Assembly: GCA_949987565.1 (NCBI GenBank)
Contig: OX465103.1
Location: 4,707,548-4,771,547, forward strand
Source of the DNA: Luidia sarsii
Taxonomy: Eukaryota; Echinodermata; Asteroidea; Paxillosida; Luidiidae
Length of the DNA stretch: 64,000 nt
Direction: 5' to 3'
In this document: positions 57,061-64,000 of the stretch, piece after piece
How positions within the stretch are numbered: position 1 is the stretch's first letter
How the letters are laid out: each line of letters starts with the position of its first letter
The notes under the pieces: model-generated
Database searches by the model: none
The model's input: only the letters and a program-made list of their open reading frames with translations
Told to the model about the DNA's origin: nothing
Translations under genes and position numbers: made by a program

Positions 57061-58747
57061 GCACATATAAAACAATTGTAAATATTAATTGTATTATTGA
57101 TATTATTTAAACACAGAAACGTCGGACTTAAAAAATGTGCCTGCATAATTGCTAGGGGAACGGTTGACCCAGGTGTATATGTCTCAGTGGCACATAATTG
57201 AAAACCTAACCAATTGATGAATTGAAGAAAAAGAGTGGCTGTGTGATATTGTCGGATATTATTATGTGCAAATGATTTGACCTGATTAGGGCTGATTGTC
57301 ATTTGTTTTGAGCTCCAAGTAAGCCAAGGCTGCCCCCATGATTAACCCAAGTGCCTCCAATCATCACCTGTACAAAGCATGAACACCCAATTCCACAGTG
57401 GAAGGCATCATCCTGTTAACAAAGCCAGCGTATATCTGAAAACCCTCGATCTCCACCAATGTCAGTATTTGGGGCCATACACCTCTGGCAACTCAATACA
57501 CAGAGCAAGCATTTCCTTGTGTGTTTTTTTATTCGGAAGGTTCTTCTAGATATTTTGTCTCATTTTTGCGATTTTGAGAAGCGATTTGTTAAGGGGTCGA
57601 GGGATGTCAGTCAGCATCTGTTTCTGAATCGTATTCTGTAATCCATGACACCCAATCTCATGCCACATCCCGTGTGAAATTGATACTGTAGATCCAGCTG
57701 TCGTTAGTGAGGGGGACAGGTAGTCACTAGATACACTTTGTCAAAGAGGATTCCTTGCTCATATACCCAACTTCCGTCTCATCCAGCCCACACAAATCTC
57801 ATCCAGCACACACACACACACACTCACAAACCCAGATATATGCACAAGTCATCAATTTCATATTGAAACTGATGACTTGCATCCTTCCTGTAAGGCATAA
57901 ACCTTGTGGCTTGTGTGTATATAACGTACAGATGTTGTAGAAGTTACACAGTATACATGTAGCATTATATGGGCAAGACATGACTAACAGACTAAGAGCA
58001 CACTATTCACACTTCTTCATTGTGTATCTATCGGTATACCGGTACACAGAATAATTCCCCATGTATACATGTAAGGGGCAACAACTTATGCCTATCTTTA
58101 CAAGATGGTTAATAACAACTACATGTACATTTACACGTATAATGACTCTTTACATCCACATGTATTTGTATACAGTAGCAGGGGTGAGTTTAAAAAGTTT
58201 TTTTTTTTTTCTCTAGCATCTCATGTTTATTGAACTTTGGTTATTAAAGTAAATCATATCACAGTTAGGGATGCTCACTATGAAAAAAATAAATAAAAGA
58301 AGTTTAATTTGATGCCATGGAAAGGTCAGGTCTTGGAATTGTCATAAATCCATGGTAAATTTACCTTCATGGTAATGAGTAGGCAAGGCCAAACTGATCC
58401 ATTGCCCTTGCATTCATATAGCAGTGTTAAAGTGACATACCAAGCCCTGCACAATGAACATTTATACCCTTACCACGGGAATGTTTTGGCAAATCAGTCT
58501 TTGTAATGACACCTGGCCAGCATTTAATTGGGGGTGGGGTGGTATGTTCTCCAGATTTAGTGACTGTTGATTAAGTATACAGGATGCTTACCATACTCAA
58601 CTCGGTGTAGTCATATAAATTGGTCAATCTCTTCAACTAAAAGCAAATTTCAGACTTTTTCCCCTTTGTGTATCATCTTGATAGAAAAGTACTGTACTGT
58701 GCAAACCTTACTGTGGATGGTAAACCTTTACCTTTGCATACCTGTGG

Positions 58748-58891
58748 TCGATTTCATGAAACTCATCGTAACTTACAATCAATCGCAAGACGATGAGCGA
58801 TGCACAGACACCATATGACCTATCACAAGTAATGACGGGTTATCTATCTTATGTTGAGTTACGATGCATCGTAAAGGCATTGTGAAATCTA
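58748..58891. mobile_element. Small MITE-like inverted repeat
   Basis: The left end has GATTTCATGAAACTCATCG and the right end, inverted, has GATTTCACAATGCC then ACGATGCATCG, so ends and subterminal motifs pair imperfectly. The length of about 144 bp and lack of coding fit a decayed foldback element. Confidence 0.45.
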
Positions 58892-59658
58892 GCCCTGGTA
58901 TACACTATACAGTGCTTTAATAGCAGTCTCTCATAAGTCTCTTCTGCCCTGCTAGTAAACCCATCTGAATGAGTAGCAATCCCACACTTGCTCATATCTA
59001 CATGTACCGGTACTTGTCCCTCCTCCATCAGCCCTCTCAGAACTTTACTCAGTGCGTTCATCACTCATATCTTTTGTCCAGTAATGCACAATCCTGTTTG
59101 CCTTAATGCACCCCAAGAAAGTGGTTTGCCTAATCTAAACTAACGTTATACCAGCATCTTATTACATTAATCAGATGTGTTATTGGCACAGCAGCTCTAT
59201 TGTATGAACTGCGTGACTTGGACTCCTGTACGTGCACACACAGTTTATTAAGTATAATCTTGAGTAATCCCATGTAGCACTCGCACAGTGTAATTGAATG
59301 TATCATCCAGTTTGTTTAGAATGTTTTTCATAAAAGTAGATAACAAGACGTCAAGCTGAAGGAAAGAACGGGGGAGTATTGAACATAAGCTGTGGGCAGC
59401 AACTTGAGAGACATTCTGTGTAAATAATGTGTGTGAGGGGCCTAGGCAGGCAGCCTGCCACATTGAAAACCCTATGGTGTTTGGTACAGTTTTGGAAGGC
59501 CTGTTGGTGAATGTAGCCAAGTGTGCAGCCAGTGAGTTTTCTAGTGACACGGGGTCCCCACATCACTGACTGAACTGACTTTCAGAAAACATTAACCAAC
59601 TTATTAAAGTGGGTGGATCGTATCACAGTTAGGCGACCCCCACCATTTCAAGAACGCG

Positions 59659-59833
59659 GTGGCTGTTGTTACGGCAGTCGTCCGTGTGGTTCCCTGACTT
59701 GATTGTATTTCGTCAGCATTGAAGGCTGGTTGAACCAGTCTATTAGCTGATAGTCTGGTTCCAAGAGCTAAACATCCTGACAAATACTGTAAAGACAGGG
59801 AACCACACGGACGACTGCCGTAACAACAGCCAC
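59659..59833. mobile_element. Inverted-repeat element with 38-bp perfect arms
   Basis: The left arm (59659-59696; core GGCTGTTGTTACGGCAGTCG) and right arm (59796-59833) are exact reverse complements, separated by 99 bases of unique sequence. No target-site duplication was recognised. Probably a non-autonomous DNA transposon or a recent inverted duplication. Confidence 0.75.
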
Positions 59834-60774
59834 TGCATTTCATGAAACGGGTCACTGAGTTGTGGCATATACAAATGTATACACAATGAGTCATACTTGG
59901 CAAAAACTGATACAGTATAACTTGCATTTGATGTAGAAACTGTGACCTTTCCCCAAACCTCTCAGTGGCTTCATCTCAAGTTTCAAAAGCATTTTGGGAA
60001 AACCGTTTTTGAAGTACCAAGCCTGAGATCATAAGCTTTTGGATTTGGTTTGAAAGGAAACTCCCTTTATAAGCGAGATACAGAAACTTAAAGAAAGAAA
60101 ATAACATGCATGTTCGCAATTTTTTTTGGATATTAAGAATGACTAAGCCTGAGCTTGGGCCAAAACGAGATGGTGCAAGCTTTCAACAAATCCATTTCAG
60201 TCTGGTCACATCATGGTCATATCCACAGGTCACCGAATTGAGCACATTCCAATTTTCATTAAAAGCATGACCTGATAATGATGGGTGGGGGGGGGGTCCA
60301 CCCGTATAAAACAACTTTTATGACAACTCCAGCCTCCCAGACAGCCGCCAGTGAGTGAGGACAGTCATACAATGTATGTTTACAATGTTGCTGGTTCAGC
60401 CAAGGTTGTTGGTGACCCCGTGCCGACATGAAAGCCAGCACCATCAGACAGGGTGTCTTTAACCAGAGCAGATGCTGGTAGGAATGAGTCATTTATGATA
60501 CCTGTATGCAAAATAACCTGGTAGTGTTCGGAATAAATTGTCTCTGGTTCCTATTGTCATGATTGAACAGCTGGAGAAAAAAAATAACCTTCAAAAAAAA
60601 AAAGCAAATGAGCATAAATGGATTGATATCTTTTTATCATTTTGTTTGTATTATGAGAATATTACTTCAATTTATAAAAAAAGCTTTGTGTGATCCCTGA
60701 ACTGCTGTGGCCAGGTATATGACAATTGGTTGTTTGCATCTTGATAAAAATAGGGATGTGATCCCTTGAGATAT

Positions 60775-60958
60775 ACGGCAGTTAATGGTTAAATGCTGTA
60801 CCCCACCAAAGACTACATGTAGTTGACTACCTGTATTTATTTTTGAAGGCTGCCATCTAAGGTCTGGATAGCTCAAACGTTAAAACCACTGGTATGCAAA
60901 ACCAGAGGTTTCGGTCCAGGTCCCAGTCCAGTGAAAGTTTTCTTTGCCATTTTTCAAA
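60775..60958 (+). mobile_element. SINE-like element, copy 2
   Basis: Homologous in block order to 33362-33515, with a 3' segment CCAGTCCAGTGAAAG then TTTTCTTTGCCATTTTT. It carries extra bases (including ACATGTAG) between the first blocks. GATAGCTCAAACGTTAAAACC may be a decayed tRNA-like A-box region. Confidence 0.55.
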
Positions 60959-63900
60959 ATAGTTTTCATGAATAACAACAAAAAGTGTTTACCAATTGAT
61001 ACCAGAAAGCACTTTGAAATATGGGATTGAAAGGTTCCTATTTCCAAATGAGACAAGCACAGGCCACAGAGAGTCTGAATATAAGTGAGTTAAAATAGAA
61101 GTAATTGTGAGAATTTTTTTTTAACCTGGCATGGAACCACAGACAATTTATTTCCCAACACAGGCGCCGAATATACGTCGCATCATTTACAAACTTTTAG
61201 AGGATGAAAAAGTGTAGTCAATTTAGATGTATATTCAAGTAAAATCACTTTGTATATTGAGACCACACGACTGCAAGTGTCAGGAAAGTGGCTTTTGACT
61301 TTGTGTATCCTACAATGAAATCACTAATTGTTCCTTTGAGAAGTCTATTTGCTTCAAATGCCTCCCAGGAGATCTGGTGATGGATGACTTTGGACGTGGT
61401 TGGGAGTTGTGTAGCTTTGAATTCACCCGGATGGGGACACAGGGGTTGGTACCGGTAGAGGTTATGGGCAAATCTTCAGTGGCAAACTGTATGGACCGAC
61501 ATGTAGAAGGATGTTTAAAACTCCCGAACACTGTTCTGATCCAGGAGATGTGTGTGTGCATTTGTGTTGACTCGCAAATTGCATCCCACTAGTTTTCAGT
61601 CTACCTAAGCTTAGTGTGATTCCTCTTTGTTTTTTTCCATGGAGAGTTCACCAAGGTTGGCTGCCTGATTCCAGAATTTTTCTCAGTAATGATGGTCTGC
61701 AATTAATGATATAGCAGGCACAGCAAGAGGAGGCAGTTGCAAATCCTTACAAGGCATTTTATTCCCAACTGGGGCTTGATTCAGAATGCTGCTGTATGCA
61801 GTGGCATGTGACATTCATTCAAATCCAAGGTGGTATGTCTGGTTACTTGAATACACTTTTAAGAAATTTGCATGCGAGCTGCCACAGCATGGAGGGAGTG
61901 TTGGCATTATATTACTGACTGTTAACCTTCTTGTATTTTTATTTGATTTCTTTGTTGTTGTTTTCCTTTCCCACATACATGTACGTCAATCTTCACTTGT
62001 ATTTGCATTCTTAAGTCATGTAGCAATTTCCTGTATAATCGGTTTTGTTATTACCTACATGTATATTGCAATGTATTGATCAATCAGTTTATAATTTCAT
62101 GATGTTTATTTACAAGAATTATTGGTTTTTGATGCCCATTAAGACTAAAAAGATTATTAATAAAAACTGTGTAGGTTTATCCCCTGAAAAAAGAGAACCA
62201 AATCTGTTTTAAACTACCAACAGTAATAACACATTCTTTATTAACAAGTTTGGGTTGAAAAGGAATGAATGCCATTTTTTCTCCAAGATCTCGGTGATCC
62301 GTTCGGTTGCATACTATTTGTAAATTGTCAAGCATATTTGGAGTTGATGTTGCAACGAACTATAGAGAAGGGAATATAAGAATGACTGATATAAACCATT
62401 GCACAGCCAATATAACCGGCTATCCCAGCGAACAGAAAGTGTCTTGTGTGGTTGATTTTACTCTTCATTGGTCTAAGTACTGGCAAGTTCTAGGCGTGGA
62501 ATTTGCTCAACACAAAATCTATTTCACATACAGATTGTTTGCTTGGCTTCTCTACAACTTCCAGTAAGAATGTTGATTTGCTCAATAACATTAATATCTA
62601 AATTTCGATTTTGAAATCCACCAAATGGCCCAGACCAGATCAAGTGGTTTGAGAGTTGAGATATCTACATTTGAAAAGATAGTGTTCTAATCATGACTGA
62701 GCAATATGGTGAAGCACTTGGTACACACTGCAAAGTACACGTTGGTAGGGGGAAGTTCCTAATTCTAACCGACATAAATCATACCATTTGGAAAAATCAT
62801 TCCATTCTAAATGAATGGAGGTACATGTATCCTCCAGTTACCGGTTTTCTTCAAGCTGACCAATGTGAACGAAAATATCACACTAAAAGAGGTCTCACTC
62901 ACTTTGTCCACACCACTATAGAATAATCATGTAGAATGTTGATCAAGGCTGTCATTTCGGTAAGATTACCCGGATTTGTTGATGTCCACGGCGCACCGCA
63001 CAGTAAGCATCGTCACCGATTTTCGACGGTGGTGTTTGGTAAGGTGTCCCAGTTCAGCCAAAACGCAAAATGAATTATTAAAATAACTCCAAATGCTGTG
63101 TGGCACTGTAAAATTTTTCCCTGTATGTTTTTGTTGTTGTTGATCTTTGGGATTTTTTTTGACTCTGCTTCTAACACTTTCCTCAAATCATTCATAAATA
63201 TGCTTAAAACTTATTGGTCTGGTGTCTTCTCCTGTGACGTTTAAAAAAAAATCCACAATCCTCTTTCTCACTGCTTCTTCAGTTATGACCTTTCCCAATG
63301 TCACTCAAGAGACACATTTCACATACAAGCCACATAAAAGACACATAAAAGCCTATTAGGCCATGTTACTTTATGCCTTTAAATAATAATAATAATAATA
63401 AAATAAAAATTATATAAGCGAGACGCCCTTTAGGAGCCTCCATAGTTTTTACCCAGAATGGACTGCCTCAAGTTGCGTGATATTTTTGTTTTCTACGTAT
63501 GTTGGGGTCTGTTATGGTACACTCAGACTTTTTTTAGGACCAACAATAAAGAAAACTGGAGCTACGAAGCAACTGCCAATTTTATACCTAGAAAATAGAC
63601 CCCAAAAGAGCAACTTTTTGAATCACACGAGTTTTGCCTACTGGAAGACCCTTAACTTTCCACATTTTCGATGACGGACAACATCAACAGCAGGAAACCA
63701 ACTGGAAGATACGAAGTCTGAGATCATTATACGGAGTTGTTTTCATCATGCGATGGGAGTTAGAAGGCCTAGAGTCGAAAACGCATACCGTCGAAAACTG
63801 GGGTTCCCACGATATATGTACATGTACTATTAAGGCAATATTGAGAAGGCTTATGGTTTTCAGTAGAACACAGGTGTCCTGAAATTCTGAAGCCTAAGTG

Positions 63901-64000
63901 GCTGATTCCTTCGTATACAAACAGTTTTAAGAGAAGTGGTTCCTTTACAAACCTCCTTAGAGGCCCATGATTGAGAGCTGGAGACACAAGGCAAAGGCAC

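Larger units (their letters stand above)
57061..64000. other. Gene-free 3' flank
   Basis: I find no convincing exon or gene on either strand. It holds repeats: a MITE-like element (58748-58891), a long inverted repeat (59659-59833), a SINE-like copy (60775-60958), a short CA run (about 57808-57822) and an AAT run (about 63384-63404). Open frames here are short and hydrophobic or AT-driven. Confidence 0.6.

Noticed and set aside
61786..62079. Hydrophobic 97-codon plus-strand frame resembling a membrane protein
   Set aside because: T-rich intergenic DNA readily gives Phe/Leu/Ile frames; no conserved motif or splice context.
1..64000. CRISPR arrays, operons, rRNA or tRNA genes
   Set aside because: The window is eukaryotic with spliced genes. 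No spaced direct-repeat array or rRNA was recognised. No tRNA was recognised by eye, though a tRNA covariance-model scan was not possible.

Overview
The window is genomic DNA of an intron-rich animal. It holds two genes arranged head to head. On the minus strand (1285-10205) is the 3' part of a ninjurin family gene. On the plus strand (15609-54797) is a complete WNK ('with no lysine') protein kinase gene in 17 coding exons. I joined the exons by hand using splice sites and reading phase. The WNK CDS sums to 6969 nt, which is 2322 aa plus a stop, with every phase consistent. The organism is not named by the sequence. Long introns, roughly 40% GC, very frequent runs of the palindromic hexamer unit TACATG, Penelope-like retroelement remnants and many short inverted-repeat elements suggest a marine invertebrate. 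An invertebrate deuterostome such as an echinoderm is my guess, held with low confidence.

Layout: 1-1190 has no gene. 1285-1629 (minus) is the conserved ninjurin membrane domain as a terminal exon. 1630-9803 is an 8.2 kb ninjurin intron full of TACATG microsatellite. 9804-10205 (minus) is an upstream ninjurin exon with no recognisable domain. 10206-14700 is mainly the unresolved ninjurin 5' region and the space between the genes. 14700-15608 is the presumed WNK promoter and 5' UTR, with a candidate 340 bp UTR intron. 15609-22766 carries the kinase domain (exons 1-5). 30004-32206 carries the first OSR1_C/PF2-like domain (exons 6-7). 35240-48881 carries glutamine-rich linker exons (8-12). 49598-50470 carries a second PF2-like domain (exons 13-14). 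50719-53358 is an 880-codon exon with polyQ, a QANM repeat and three RFxV motifs for SPAK/OSR1 docking. 53488-54797 is the C-terminus with a short coiled coil. 54798 to about 57060 is the likely 3' UTR. From there to 64000 I see only repeats and non-coding DNA.

The WNK protein keeps the family hallmarks: Lys in the glycine loop (K230), Cys in strand 3 (C247), the DLGL chloride pocket, the activation-loop Ser (S380) and RFxV docking motifs. It should therefore be a chloride-sensitive kinase acting through SPAK/OSR1 on cation-chloride cotransporters. The ninjurin gene encodes a small two-pass membrane protein of the family that includes NINJ1, the plasma-membrane rupture factor. The two are not known to share a pathway. 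Their divergent pairing is notable because human NINJ2-WNK1 (12p13) and NINJ1-WNK2 (9q22) are neighbours in the same orientation.

The introns hold mobile-element debris. There is a frameshifted Penelope-like GIY-YIG remnant with its terminal repeat, related palindromic copies with hammerhead-ribozyme-like cores, a SINE-like family in three copies, and several MITE-like inverted repeats.
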